Origin: Streptococcus ratti FA-1 = DSM 20564
GTDB taxonomy: Bacteria > Bacillota > Bacilli > Lactobacillales > Streptococcaceae
Direction of reading: 5' to 3'
Length of the DNA stretch: 64,000 bases
Assembly: GCF_000286075.1 (NCBI RefSeq)
Contig: NZ_AJTZ01000005.1
Coordinates: 372,001-436,000, forward strand
Positions 29,477 through 39,336 of this stretch are shown piece after piece (position 1 is the first letter of the stretch; each line of letters opens with the position of its first letter). Made by a program: the position numbers and the translations under genes. Under the pieces are notes generated by a model that saw only the letters and a list, made by a program, of their open reading frames with translations, was not told where the DNA came from and made no database searches.

Positions 29477-29577
29477 AGCCCCAAAACTCGGAAATTTAAA
29501 CAGCAGTGTAGCAAAACTAAAATTTTGCTGCAGCGATTTTCTTAGATTTTCATTGTTTTGAGGGGCTTTGTATTTTT
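29477..29577 (+). promoter_or_regulatory. Structured leader ahead of thiI
   Basis: AGCCCC-AAAAC (29477-29487) can pair with GTTTT-GA-GGGGCT (29555-29567). The pairing would hide the GAGGGG ribosome binding site of thiI, and TTTGTATTTTT follows. It could act as an attenuator. A separate hairpin (AGCAG...CTGCT, about 29394-29433) probably ends the desulfurase transcript. Confidence 0.4.
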
Positions 29578-29582
29578 ATATT

Positions 29583-30800
29583 ATGCAGTATTCAGAAATT
29601 ATGGTACGCTACGGAGAGCTGTCCACCAAGGGCAAAAACCGGATGCGCTTCATTAATCAATTAAAACGAAATATTAAACATGTCTTGTCTGCTTATCCGG
29701 ACGTCAAGGTGACAGCGGATCGAGACCGTGCCCATATCTATTTAAATGGAACAGACTATCTTGCGGTGGCTGAATCACTCAAACAGATTTTTGGTATTCA
29801 GGCCTTTTCGCCATCTTATAAAGTTGAAAAAAGTGTTCCTGTTTTGGAAAAAGCCGTTCAAGATATTATGACGGATCTTTATCAGGATGGTCTGACCTTT
29901 AAAATTTCGAGCAAGCGCAGCGATCATCATTTTGAGCTTGACAGCCGCGAGCTTAACCAAGTATTGGGCAGTGCTGTATTTGAGGCTTTACCGCAGATAC
30001 AAGCACAGATGAAAAATCCAGATGTCAATTTGAAAGTGGAGATTCGTGAAGAAGCAGCCTATCTTTCTTATGAAAATATTAAGGGAGCAGGAGGGCTCCC
30101 GGTAGGAACAGCTGGCAAGGGCATGCTCATGCTGTCAGGTGGAATTGATTCACCCGTTGCTGGCTATCTTGCTTTGAAGCGCGGTGTTGATATTGAGGCT
30201 GTTCACTTTGCCAGCCCGCCTTATACCAGTCCCGGTGCTTTAAAGAAGGCACAGGATCTGACGCGCAAATTAACGAAATTTGGCGGTAATATTCAATTTA
30301 TTGAGGTTCCTTTTACTGAAATTCAAGAAGAAATCAAGGCAAAAGCACCGGAAGCTTATCTCATGACCCTGACCCGGCGCTTTATGATGCGGATTACAGA
30401 CCGCATTCGAGAGGAACGCGGCGGTCTAGTGATTATTAATGGTGAAAGTCTGGGTCAGGTTGCCAGCCAAACCCTAGAGTCTATGCAGGCCATCAACGCT
30501 GTCACGACAACACCTGTTATACGACCGGTCGTTACCATGGATAAGTTGGAAATTATTGACATTGCTGAGAAGATTGATACTTTTAATATTTCTATTCAGC
30601 CTTTTGAAGACTGCTGTACGATTTTTGCACCTGATCGGCCAAAAACCAATCCAAAAATTAAAAATGTAGAGCAGTATGAAGCTAGATTAGATGTTGAGGG
30701 TCTGGTTGCACGGGCTGTGGCTGGTATTAAGGTCACGGAAATAAGCCCACAAATGCATGAGACTGATGAAGTTGAACATCTAATTGAAAATTTATTGTAA
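29583..30800 (+). CDS. thiI: tRNA 4-thiouridine sulfurtransferase ThiI
   Basis: ThiI adenylates U8 of tRNA and transfers sulfur to make 4-thiouridine; it can also feed thiamine synthesis. The protein has an N-terminal ferredoxin-like part, a THUMP domain (about 60-165) and a PP-loop ATPase domain with the [18 protein letters not shown] motif near residue 183. It ends after the PP-loop domain without a rhodanese domain, which is usual in Firmicutes. ATG 29583 ([20 protein letters not shown]) gives 405 residues; a TTG at 29568 would add five residues but sits only two bases from the GAGGGG site. Confidence 0.94.
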   Translation: MQYSEIMVRYGELSTKGKNRMRFINQLKRNIKHVLSAYPDVKVTADRDRAHIYLNGTDYLAVAESLKQIFGIQAFSPSYKVEKSVPVLEKAVQDIMTDLYQDGLTFKISSKRSDHHFELDSRELNQVLGSAVFEALPQIQAQMKNPDVNLKVEIREEAAYLSYENIKGAGGLPVGTAGKGMLMLSGGIDSPVAGYLALKRGVDIEAVHFASPPYTSPGALKKAQDLTRKLTKFGGNIQFIEVPFTEIQEEIKAKAPEAYLMTLTRRFMMRITDRIREERGGLVIINGESLGQVASQTLESMQAINAVTTTPVIRPVVTMDKLEIIDIAEKIDTFNISIQPFEDCCTIFAPDRPKTNPKIKNVEQYEARLDVEGLVARAVAGIKVTEISPQMHETDEVEHLIENLL

Positions 30801-30824
30801 AAAAACTTAATAAATCTGTATAAT
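30795..30824 (+). promoter_or_regulatory. Promoter of the accessory Sec locus
   Basis: TTGTAA (30795-30800) overlapping the thiI stop, an 18-base spacer and a perfect TATAAT (30819-30824), 52 bases before the small ORF. Confidence 0.6.
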
Positions 30825-30876
30825 ATTATTAAAAGATTTAGCTCATTAAATTCAGAAACAATATTGGGTATCAATT

Positions 30877-31038
30877 ATGGAAAATCCATTAAAAGAAAGC
30901 ATTTCTAAACGTTTAGAAAAGGAACGTTTGAAAATTCCTTCAGAAGAAAAGGTGCCGAAAAAGAATTATATGGCAGTGATTGCAGCCGCTCCGATTGTTA
31001 TCGCTTTAATCTTTATTTTACTTAAAACGCTTTTTTAA
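30877..31038 (+). CDS. Small single-pass membrane protein, possible SecE/Asp4-like subunit
   Basis: A 53-residue frame from ATG 30877 to TAA 31036-31038. The first 30 residues are highly charged and helical (ESISKRLEKERLKIPSEEK), and residues 32-51 form one membrane helix (AVIAAAPIVIALIFILL), giving a cytosolic amphipathic helix followed by a single span, the layout of SecE. Some streptococcal accessory Sec loci encode small Asp4 and Asp5 proteins compared with SecE and SecG, usually at the other end of the locus. It lies between the locus promoter and gtf3. It could also be a leftover backbone gene after thiI. Ribosome binding site weak. Confidence 0.55.
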   Translation: MENPLKESISKRLEKERLKIPSEEKVPKKNYMAVIAAAPIVIALIFILLKTLF

Positions 31039-31071
31039 GTAAGGGGTGTTTTTTGAAAGGTCAGCAAAGAG

Positions 31072-32076
31072 ATGAGAATACACATTACAAATTTATATGG
31101 CCAGTCTCCGCAAAGTGTAGCGCTGATGTCTCAAAATATGGTAACGGAAATTGCTAATAGTCTGGGATTTAAAGAAATTGGTATTTATAATTTCTGTCCT
31201 GATTTATCCAACAAAGAAGCAGTCTTCTCCCGATTTGACGGGATGAATGCCGCTGTTGGAAGTGACGATATTGTTATCATTCAGTCGCCGACTTGGAATG
31301 GTACTGAGTATGATTTGGCTTATATCCGCCGCTTAAAAATCTATTCAAACATCAAATTGGCTGTTTTCATTCATGATGTGATTCCTTTGATGTTTACCAA
31401 TAATTTCTATTTGATGGATCAAACAATTGAGATGTACAATTTGGCAGATTTGCTCATAGTCCCTTCTCAAAAAATGCTGGATACTCTGCGAGGTTACGGT
31501 CTGACCGTTGAAAAAGTTATTATTCAGCATATGTGGGATCATCCGACAGATTTAAGGCTGGATAGTCCTAAGTTTGAACGGCTTATTAATTTTGCTGGTT
31601 CTCCTGATCGTTTTCCTTTCCTGTATGACTGGAAATACGAGACTAATTTAAGATTGTTTTCAGATAAGAGGATTGATAATCCTGACTTAAACATTAAATC
31701 AGAAGGCTGGCGCTACAGCATAGATTTGTTAAACAGTCTTTCCCAAAACGGCGGCTTTGGTTTAGTTTGGCCGCAGGGTGGCGACGGCAACTATTATGAG
31801 CTGAATATTTCATACAAATTAAGCACCTATCTGGCAGCAGGTATACCGGTAATTGTTCCTAAAACACTCTCCAACGCTTCTATCATCGAAAAAAATAATC
31901 TAGGATTTGTCGTTGAGAATCTTCAGGAAGCTAACGATTTGGTTTCTATCATTTCAGAAGATCATTACCGTTTCTTGCTGAACAATGTATGGGAATACAG
32001 AGAATTGCTCATCAGAGGTGATTACACTAGGAAATTACTGATTGATACCGTTCATTCTCTTTTGACGACAGATTAA
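31072..32076 (+). CDS. gtf3: Accessory Sec glycosyltransferase Gtf3 (Nss)
   Basis: A 334-residue GT-B-like glucosyltransferase that adds a second sugar, normally glucose, to GlcNAc already placed on the serine-rich adhesin. Family features are IHITNLYGQSPQSVALMSQNM at the N-terminus, FIHDVIPLMF near residue 100, VVPSQKMLDTL-type residues near 140 and the C-terminal donor-site segment GFGLVWPQGGDGNYYELNISYKL. First full-size gene of the accessory Sec locus; it ends five bases before the secY2 ribosome site region. Confidence 0.88.
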   Translation: MRIHITNLYGQSPQSVALMSQNMVTEIANSLGFKEIGIYNFCPDLSNKEAVFSRFDGMNAAVGSDDIVIIQSPTWNGTEYDLAYIRRLKIYSNIKLAVFIHDVIPLMFTNNFYLMDQTIEMYNLADLLIVPSQKMLDTLRGYGLTVEKVIIQHMWDHPTDLRLDSPKFERLINFAGSPDRFPFLYDWKYETNLRLFSDKRIDNPDLNIKSEGWRYSIDLLNSLSQNGGFGLVWPQGGDGNYYELNISYKLSTYLAAGIPVIVPKTLSNASIIEKNNLGFVVENLQEANDLVSIISEDHYRFLLNNVWEYRELLIRGDYTRKLLIDTVHSLLTTD

Positions 32077-32086
32077 GGAGATGCTC

Positions 32087-33307
32087 GTGATATTCCTTAA
32101 AAAAATAGTAAGGCGTCCTTTGACTCGGAAACTCATGGTATCGGCGTGGCTGGTACTTGTTGTGATGATAGGGCGCCATATTCCTATACCGAATGTTTCT
32201 ATTTCGGATTATTTACTTAAAGATAATACATTTTTAGGTCTCTCTGCCAGTGTTTTGGGTGGAGATCTATCTAGAGTAAGCTTATTTTCACTGGGTCTTG
32301 GTCCATGGATGTATACCCTAATTTTACTGCGCGTGGCTAATCTCGGCAGAAAGAAGGTCAGCTCTCCTAAAACCGATACGATTAAGCGCAATGCTTTGAT
32401 GCTGATTATTGCTATTATCCAATCACTCAGTATCATTGTGAATGTTGATTTTCACAGTTCTGCCAATCAGCTGCTATTAGTGTTAGAAACGATGCTGGTC
32501 TTGGTTGCAGGTGCTTTTGTTTTGAGCTGGCTGGGAAATATGAATACCTATTTTGGTATCGGAGGCCCCACGGTTATTGTGTTAGTCAGCATGCTGAATA
32601 CTCAGTTAAATGCTATCTTGTCTTCTTATACAGCTATCTTTAGTCCCAGCAATAGATGGCTGACTGTAGGGATTGTCCTATGGTCTTTAGCGGCGATTTA
32701 TATTTATATGATTTTTGAGCATGCAGAGTACAGAATCCCCTTAAAAAGAGTCTCTATCAATAGCAGTCTGATTACCGAGACTTACCTGCCTATCAAGGTT
32801 AATTCAGCTGGGGGAATGCAGATGATGTATGCCATCTCATTTTTGCTGCTGCCTCAGTATATCTTATTGCTGCTGCAATATCTTTATCCGCACAATAACC
32901 AGTTGAGCAAATGGCAGTCTTATTTTAGTACCTCAAGTTTAGCAGGAATACTGATTTATATGGGAATTATTTTTGCTTTAACGCTGATTTTTTCTTTTGT
33001 TAATATTGATTTAACTAAGACGGTTGAAAATTTTAGAAAATCAGGAGACTATATTCCCAATATCAGACCGGGAAAAGATACAAAGGAGTATCTGAAGCGG
33101 GTGATTATTGTTTTGTCAGTTTTCAGCGGCTTCATTATTTCAGCGATTGTTGCTTTTCCTTTATTTGTTGCTCTTGGAAACACTGATTTAGCAAAAGTAG
33201 CTCCCTTGACAGGAGTATTGATGATGAGTTCTGCAATGATCTGGATTATTAGGGAAGAAATCAGAACGATTCAGCTGCAAAAGCAGTATACTTCTTTATT
33301 TGAATGA
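32087..33307 (+). CDS. secY2: Accessory Sec channel protein SecY2
   Basis: SecY2 forms the membrane channel used only by the serine-rich adhesin. The protein (406 residues) is shorter than SecY, with about ten hydrophobic segments, an N-terminal basic stretch (FLKKIVRRPLTRKL), the SecY-like IGRHIPIPNV loop near residue 28, and the late VENFRKSGDYIPNIRPGKDTKEYL loop, which is the SecY plug and cytosolic-loop signature FxxxGxxIPGIRPG in modified form. GTG 32087 is chosen because AAGGAG (32075-32080) lies six bases upstream; ATG 32081 touches the binding site. Confidence 0.93.
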   Translation: MIFLKKIVRRPLTRKLMVSAWLVLVVMIGRHIPIPNVSISDYLLKDNTFLGLSASVLGGDLSRVSLFSLGLGPWMYTLILLRVANLGRKKVSSPKTDTIKRNALMLIIAIIQSLSIIVNVDFHSSANQLLLVLETMLVLVAGAFVLSWLGNMNTYFGIGGPTVIVLVSMLNTQLNAILSSYTAIFSPSNRWLTVGIVLWSLAAIYIYMIFEHAEYRIPLKRVSINSSLITETYLPIKVNSAGGMQMMYAISFLLLPQYILLLLQYLYPHNNQLSKWQSYFSTSSLAGILIYMGIIFALTLIFSFVNIDLTKTVENFRKSGDYIPNIRPGKDTKEYLKRVIIVLSVFSGFIISAIVAFPLFVALGNTDLAKVAPLTGVLMMSSAMIWIIREEIRTIQLQKQYTSLFE

Positions 33308-33331
33308 TATAAACCAGTGAGGAGAAACGCA

Positions 33332-34909
33332 ATGTTCTATTTTGTTCCATCTTGGTATAATCCTAGCCGAACTTGGTATGACACGACTAAGGCTTGGTAT
33401 GATGGTAAGGACAGCATACAGTTTGATGACACGCTAAGCCAGATGCGAATGTTTCAGTCTTCGAAGGAGCCTTTGACTGCTCTTGTGCTGAATTATGCGC
33501 CCAATCTTCGCTATTTCCTCCATAAAAATGATCTTTTAGAAATTCCTTATTTTTCAGTTTTTGATGATATTCAAGGGATAGGAGCAGTCAAAACGAAGAT
33601 TATTGATTTTAAAGACCTCACTTGGCCTCAAGAAATTGAATTCATCTATACGCCTTTTTCCATCCAAGCTTATTTAGGCAAGGATTTGTTTGCTAAGGTT
33701 GATTTTGGAGAAGATGGACAGGTTATCTGGATTGACTATTATATTGACGGTTTTCTTCAAAGAAAATGTGTGTTTGATGACAGAGGTTTTCTATCCAGTA
33801 TCATATATTATACAAAAGAAGGGGCAGCCTACTATCAGGAATACCTTGACTATGATGGTCAATGGCAGATAAGAGAATATCTTTTGCCTAAAGATAAGCA
33901 TGTTCAGATCAATCCTAATGTTCAAGAACGTTTTAAAAGAGATTTTTATGCTGATATTAAAGATCTGATTTTTGAAAGAACTTTTGATTTTTTTTCAGAA
34001 CAGGTTAAGCAGGAAGATACCCTTGTAGTTGCCTCTGATAAGCGGCACAATGATCTCATTTTATCTATGGTGACCAAGCAGCAGCTTATTTTATCTTTCT
34101 TTAAAAATCGTTATCCAATAAAAACAGACAGTGATGGGCATTTGGCAGAAACGCTTCCTCAGGCAGATTTAGTTTTATCTGACAGTTCTGCACTTGCTGA
34201 GCAGCTGCAGTCCAATGGTGTTCGTGTTCAGCATCTGTCTCCCTTTGATGCCCGATTAACCTTGGGAGAAAGCCAGCATATCCAAGACCTTATTTTATAT
34301 GTCTTGCTTGACGGCTTTTCGCAGGAGATGCTGTCGAGTGTTTTGCCGCAATTTTTCCAGCTGTTAATGGAAAATGAAAATGTTAAAATCTTATTCGTCT
34401 CTTATGATAATGACAAGGCTTATTTGAACACTGTTAAAGACAATATTCAAACAGCCTTTGAAAGTTTTAAAGAGCAAGAGAGCTGTTTTGGTGATTTTTT
34501 CTTTGAGGATGTGTTTGAAATAGCTGATGGCAGTGAAAGAGACAGCTCTAAAAGAATTTCCCTGCTGAGCTTGTATTCAGAATATGAGATTATTCAGGTT
34601 TTAAATACTGTCCGTTTAATTATTGATTTGGGGGATGAGCCTGATTTGTATACACAAATTGCAGGAATTAGTGCAGGTATCCCGCAGATTAATAAGACAG
34701 CAAATGAATTTGTTGAGCATAAAAAGAACGGCTGTATCATTGAGACATCGGAAGATTTAAAGGCGGCCTTAGATTATTTTCTGAAGGGATTAAAAAATTG
34801 GAATGAATCTCTCGTTTATTCCGTTCAAAAGATTTCTGACTATACCAGCGGAAAATTAGTCCAAAAGATAAAGGATTCCCTGATGACGGATGGAAAAGAA
34901 AATGAATAA
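33332..34909 (+). CDS. asp1: Accessory Sec protein Asp1
   Basis: Asp1 (525 residues from ATG 33332, behind GAGGAG) is part of the Asp1-2-3 complex, which binds the adhesin and SecA2 during export. It has a GT-B-like fold without a working active site. The N-terminus MFYFVPSWYNPSRTWYD is the family hallmark, and the C-terminal GISAGIPQINKTANEFVEHKKNG is a relic of a donor-binding site. It overlaps asp2 by eight bases. Confidence 0.93.
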   Translation: MFYFVPSWYNPSRTWYDTTKAWYDGKDSIQFDDTLSQMRMFQSSKEPLTALVLNYAPNLRYFLHKNDLLEIPYFSVFDDIQGIGAVKTKIIDFKDLTWPQEIEFIYTPFSIQAYLGKDLFAKVDFGEDGQVIWIDYYIDGFLQRKCVFDDRGFLSSIIYYTKEGAAYYQEYLDYDGQWQIREYLLPKDKHVQINPNVQERFKRDFYADIKDLIFERTFDFFSEQVKQEDTLVVASDKRHNDLILSMVTKQQLILSFFKNRYPIKTDSDGHLAETLPQADLVLSDSSALAEQLQSNGVRVQHLSPFDARLTLGESQHIQDLILYVLLDGFSQEMLSSVLPQFFQLLMENENVKILFVSYDNDKAYLNTVKDNIQTAFESFKEQESCFGDFFFEDVFEIADGSERDSSKRISLLSLYSEYEIIQVLNTVRLIIDLGDEPDLYTQIAGISAGIPQINKTANEFVEHKKNGCIIETSEDLKAALDYFLKGLKNWNESLVYSVQKISDYTSGKLVQKIKDSLMTDGKENE

Positions 34910-36455
34910 GATAAAGATTTTACAAGTCGGAACATCAGACTGGCAATCAGAAATAGAACTGCCAGAACATATAGACTGGGTTTTTTTGGAGTCAAAAAAC
35001 ATTGCCCAATCATTAACTGCTCTACAGGAAAGGTATCAATCACAGATTAATTTTAACCGTCCTAAAATTTTTGATGCTCTTTTACTGACAGACACAAAAA
35101 TAGGTGAGAGTATTTTTCAGCTTGAAAGTTTGGTTGAAAGTTACAGTATCTTCTATCCTAAAGCTCCTCAAATAATCTCTTCTCCTCTGCAGAGATTTTT
35201 GAATCGAAAATTAGCACAGAAGATGGAGATGACAGATAAAAAGAAGGTCGTCTATACTTTGTCAAAGATTTTATTTCCTGAACAGTATGGCCGAAAAATT
35301 CCTATTTATGATTTAGAAATATCTCCAGATTTTAAAGGCGTGCTGAATTATCAAGGGAAAACAGGTCTCACTGTGGAAGGGAATTATGGGCTTAAATTTC
35401 GTCAGTTTGCGACCTTTAGGACTAATATTCCTTATGATTCACGCAGGATTTTTGATATTTGGCAGGAGTTTTCTAAAGACAGCAGCTGCGATTTAAAAAT
35501 TCAAGTCAAACTGATTGATAACAGTCTAGAAGCAAATGTACTGAAAGAATGGCAGTTAGAAACAGGAACTGTAAAGAAACCCCTTCAGATTGATGCCCGT
35601 CAAAATGGTTACCTGTCTATATCCCTGTGGACTAAGGGTTTTGGTAAAATGACTATTGGGACATTACACTATCGATGGGGCAGAGCTGGTTATGGTGATT
35701 TTATCTTGGGCGGCCGCCGTTTGATAGATGACAATCAATCTGAAGTCGCTTATTACTTTAACCCTCAAGATTTTACGCCTCCCTTAGTTGTTCACTTTTC
35801 AGACTGGTCTCTTAAGGAAGGCTTCGCTGATTATCGTGATATAGAAGCGCTGGGCTGTCCTTTTCTCCTAATTTCTGATCTTCGATTGGATGGCGGTGCC
35901 TTTTTCATTGGCAGTCAGAAGCTTGAAAGCAGTATTATATCCATCATCAAACAATCAATAGCTTTTTTAAATATTAAATCAGACGATCTTATTTTTTCTG
36001 GCCTATCTATGGGGGCTTTTGCTGCATTGTTTTATTCAGCAGAAATACAGCCCAAAGCACTGGTGCTGGGTAAACCGCTAGTCAATATCGGAACGGTAGC
36101 AGAGAAGGAAAAGATTGACAGGCCAAACGTTTTTCCAAGTTCACTTGATTTTTTGCTGCAGACCTGTCAAACACTAGATGCTCTTTCTGTACAAAAAATG
36201 GATGCCTATCTTTGGGAACGATTTGATCAGGCTGACTTATCCGGCACCCAGATTATGGTTGCTTATATGAAAAACGATGACTATGACCCATCTGCTTTTT
36301 CTGATATTATCAGTCATGCTAAGCATAGAAATATAAAGGTTGCTGGCCGGGGCTGGATTGGCCGCCATGATGATGAGGCTTCTAAAGTTTCTACTTGGTT
36401 TATGACACAGCTGCAAGCGATTTTACGAGATGATTTTGGAAGGAAAGAAGAATAG
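34902..36455 (+). CDS. asp2: Accessory Sec protein Asp2
   Basis: Asp2 (517 residues from ATG 34902) has an alpha/beta-hydrolase-like part. The nucleophile elbow is visible as FSGLSMGAFAALFYS near residue 365 (Ser in G-L-S-M-G), an Asp/Glu candidate follows, and the late His is in WIGRHDDEASKVS near 487. In S. gordonii Asp2 acetylates GlcNAc residues on the adhesin and is needed for export. The N-terminus KIKILQVGTSDWQSEIELP is typical of the family. Shares one base with asp3. Confidence 0.92.
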   Translation: MNKIKILQVGTSDWQSEIELPEHIDWVFLESKNIAQSLTALQERYQSQINFNRPKIFDALLLTDTKIGESIFQLESLVESYSIFYPKAPQIISSPLQRFLNRKLAQKMEMTDKKKVVYTLSKILFPEQYGRKIPIYDLEISPDFKGVLNYQGKTGLTVEGNYGLKFRQFATFRTNIPYDSRRIFDIWQEFSKDSSCDLKIQVKLIDNSLEANVLKEWQLETGTVKKPLQIDARQNGYLSISLWTKGFGKMTIGTLHYRWGRAGYGDFILGGRRLIDDNQSEVAYYFNPQDFTPPLVVHFSDWSLKEGFADYRDIEALGCPFLLISDLRLDGGAFFIGSQKLESSIISIIKQSIAFLNIKSDDLIFSGLSMGAFAALFYSAEIQPKALVLGKPLVNIGTVAEKEKIDRPNVFPSSLDFLLQTCQTLDALSVQKMDAYLWERFDQADLSGTQIMVAYMKNDDYDPSAFSDIISHAKHRNIKVAGRGWIGRHDDEASKVSTWFMTQLQAILRDDFGRKEE

Positions 36456-36877
36456 TGCATTATAAAATATATTGGAAACGGGTATCTAACCGAAATTATC
36501 TTTACGGTTCATCAATACATATAAATGGCAGAAAAATCCGATTTTACAATGAATTAATGCCACCAAGTCTGGTTATCCAAGAGTGGAATTCTTTATCTTC
36601 CTACCAGTCAAACCATCTTCAGCCTGACTTGCCTTTATTGAAAAAAGGCAGTCTTTATCAAATCAGTTCCTATATACAGCTTGTACCTGAAAAAAGTCTG
36701 TATGTGAGGATAGAATTTTTTGATCGCTTTAGTCAGCTCATTGACTTTAAAATTTTTAAAGAAATGACTGGTCAGTTTCGCTATCCTGAATCAGCCTATT
36801 CTTATCGTATACAGCTTGTTAATGCGGGATGTCAGTCCATCGAATTTGACCATTTGCTGCTGCAGAGCTGTTCGTAA
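36455..36877 (+). CDS. asp3: Accessory Sec protein Asp3
   Basis: A 140-residue protein of the Asp1-2-3 complex, with a carbohydrate-binding-module-like fold in studied members. The start is GTG 36455, sharing a base with the asp2 TAG; GGAAAGAAG lies upstream. Family features: YKIYWKRVSNRNYLYGSSI at the N-terminus, FYNELMPPSLVIQEWNS, and YPESAYSYRIQLVNAGCQSIEF near the end. A 66-base gap before secA2 shows no terminator. Confidence 0.9.
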   Translation: MHYKIYWKRVSNRNYLYGSSIHINGRKIRFYNELMPPSLVIQEWNSLSSYQSNHLQPDLPLLKKGSLYQISSYIQLVPEKSLYVRIEFFDRFSQLIDFKIFKEMTGQFRYPESAYSYRIQLVNAGCQSIEFDHLLLQSCS

Positions 36878-36943
36878 CTCTGAAGTGCAAAAGATATTAC
36901 AGAACCAATGAAAGCTAATAATAGGTAATAGATAGGATAAACT

Positions 36944-39325
36944 ATGGGAAATCTAAAAACATTTTTCTCTTTGGATTATTTTCGCCTCAAAAAGGTTCGG
37001 AAAATTTTAAAAAAGATTAATTCCTATGCTGCAGAAATGGCGACTCTTTCAGCTAGTGCCTTACAGGCTAAAACTTCTGAATTTAGGGAAAGAATAGAAC
37101 AGGGACAGGAAACTTTAGAGGATATTTTACCTGAAGCCTTTGCAGTTGTGCGTGAAGCTGACAAGCGATTGCTGGGACTTTATCCCTATGATGTCCAGGT
37201 GATGGGAGCTATTGTCCTGCATTATGGAAATATCGCAGAAATGAGGACAGGTGAAGGGAAAACTTTGACAGCAACCATGCCTCTTTACTTAAATGCTTTG
37301 TCAGGTCAGAGTGCAATGCTTATCACAACGAATGAATATCTGGCAATACGTGACGCTACAGAACTGAAAAAGGTTTATGAGTTTCTTGGTTTGACTATTG
37401 GTGTTGGAGTCCGAAATGATGAGAAAAAAATGACGGTTACACAAAAACGTCAAGTTTACCAGAGTGATATTATTTATACCACCAGCAGTGCCCTTGGTTT
37501 TGACTATCTGATTGATAATCTAGCAGATTCTCCCAATAAAAAGTTTCTTTCTCCTTTTAACTATGTCATTATTGATGAAGCTGATGCTGTTTTACTGGAT
37601 ACTGCACAGACGCCGCTGATTATTTCAGGAGCACCGCGTGTGCAGTCGAATCTTTATCGGGCAGCTGATAATTTTATTACCACTTTGCTTGCAGACGAAG
37701 ATTTTCATTATGATAAGGAGAAAAAAGAGGTATGGCTGACTCAGAAAGGGATTGATGAAGCTGAGCGATTCTTTTCGGTCAAAAATCTTTACCATCCTGA
37801 TCATTTTGAATTAGTTCGGCACCTGACTCTGGCTTTGAGAGCTCAAAAATTATATAAGCTGGGAAAAGATTATATTATCGATAATAATAAGATTAAATTA
37901 GTTGACCAAAAAAACGGCCGTATTTTAGAGGGTACCAAACTTCAGTCTGGACAGCACCAAGCAATAGAAGCTAAGGAGCAGCTAAAAATCACGCAGGAAT
38001 TGCGTGCTATGGCTTCTATTACCTATCCCAATTTATTTTTGATGTTTAAAAAGATATCGGGTATGACAGGGACGGGAAAGCCCGATGAAGCCGAATTTAT
38101 CGATGTTTACAATATGGAAGTTATCAGAATTCCGACCAACAAGCCGGTTATTCGCAAGGATTATCCTGATTTGATTTATACAACCCTGCCTGAAAAGGTA
38201 GCGGCTTCCATTGCCCAAGTCAAAAAAATTCATAAGACGGGTCAGCCTATTTTGCTGATTACAGGTTCTGTCAGAATGTCAGAGCTTTATTCTGAAATTT
38301 TGCTTTTAGAAGCTATTCCTCACAATCTGTTAAATGCCCACAGTGCAGTCAAAGAAGCTCAGATGATTGCTGAAGCTGGCAGGTTGGGTTCTGTTACTGT
38401 GGCGACTAATATGGCTGGTCGAGGGACAGATATCAAGCTCAGTGATGAGGTTAAAAAGCTGGGTGGATTAGCAGTTATTGGTATTGAGCGAATGGTCAGT
38501 GAGCGGATGGATTTACAGGCGCGTGGTCGTTCAGGCAGGCAGGGAGATCCCGGATTCAGTCAGTTTTTCGTTTCTTTAGAGGATGATTTGCTGGTGGAAT
38601 ATGGCAGTGCTTGGCTGCTTGATTATTTTAAAAAATATAAAGATACTGTTGATGAATCTCGGCCCCAACCGTTAAAGGCTGGAAAGTTTAAAAGAGCTGT
38701 CCGAAATGCCCAGAGTGCGAGTGCCAGCAATGGCAGAAGTGCTAGAAATATGACACTGTCATTTGATGAAAGTGTTAAAATTCAAAGAAATAAAGTCTAT
38801 AGCATGCGCAATCAGCTGCTGAGCGAAAAGGAATTTATTTTTGATGCTCAGTCTGTTATTGAAGGGGCGATTGAAGACTTTATTGCCAGCCATCCCAATA
38901 TGGATTCATTTGTATTGGAACGATATATTTTTGATCATATTTCTTATTCTTTTGCGGGAATTGATTCTGATTTTGATTTGCAAGATAAAAAGGCTGTTAA
39001 ACAATTATTGCTTGATCTGGCGATGGGAGAGCTGCAGCGCAAAAAAGAATTGATTCACCAGCAGTTTGATGATTTTCAAAGGGTGGCTGTTCTCAGAGCC
39101 ATTGATGAATCTTGGATTGAAGAGGTAGACTATCTTCAGCAGCTGCGTATTGTTGTTAGCGGACGCTCATCAGCACAGAGAAATCCAATTTATGAATACC
39201 ATAGAGAAGCTCTGTTGTCTTATAAGGATATGAAAAAAGAAATCCAAAAGATGACTTTGCATTATCTGATGCTGAGCGAAGTTTCCTATACTCCTAACGG
39301 GGATTTGTCCGTTTACTTTATATAA
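36944..39325 (+). CDS. secA2: Accessory Sec ATPase SecA2
   Basis: A 793-residue motor ATPase for the accessory Sec route, about 40 residues shorter than SecA because it lacks the C-terminal zinc-binding tail. Walker A is [17 protein letters not shown] near residue 100, DEAD-type Walker B is [12 protein letters not shown] near 210, and motif VI is [18 protein letters not shown] near 525. [14 protein letters not shown] precedes it. The helical wing ends [12 protein letters not shown] [13 protein letters not shown]. The order secY2-asp1-3-secA2 leaves little doubt about the identity. Confidence 0.96.
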   Translation: MGNLKTFFSLDYFRLKKVRKILKKINSYAAEMATLSASALQAKTSEFRERIEQGQETLEDILPEAFAVVREADKRLLGLYPYDVQVMGAIVLHYGNIAEMRTGEGKTLTATMPLYLNALSGQSAMLITTNEYLAIRDATELKKVYEFLGLTIGVGVRNDEKKMTVTQKRQVYQSDIIYTTSSALGFDYLIDNLADSPNKKFLSPFNYVIIDEADAVLLDTAQTPLIISGAPRVQSNLYRAADNFITTLLADEDFHYDKEKKEVWLTQKGIDEAERFFSVKNLYHPDHFELVRHLTLALRAQKLYKLGKDYIIDNNKIKLVDQKNGRILEGTKLQSGQHQAIEAKEQLKITQELRAMASITYPNLFLMFKKISGMTGTGKPDEAEFIDVYNMEVIRIPTNKPVIRKDYPDLIYTTLPEKVAASIAQVKKIHKTGQPILLITGSVRMSELYSEILLLEAIPHNLLNAHSAVKEAQMIAEAGRLGSVTVATNMAGRGTDIKLSDEVKKLGGLAVIGIERMVSERMDLQARGRSGRQGDPGFSQFFVSLEDDLLVEYGSAWLLDYFKKYKDTVDESRPQPLKAGKFKRAVRNAQSASASNGRSARNMTLSFDESVKIQRNKVYSMRNQLLSEKEFIFDAQSVIEGAIEDFIASHPNMDSFVLERYIFDHISYSFAGIDSDFDLQDKKAVKQLLLDLAMGELQRKKELIHQQFDDFQRVAVLRAIDESWIEEVDYLQQLRIVVSGRSSAQRNPIYEYHREALLSYKDMKKEIQKMTLHYLMLSEVSYTPNGDLSVYFI

Positions 39326-39336
39326 AGGAAAAAAAG

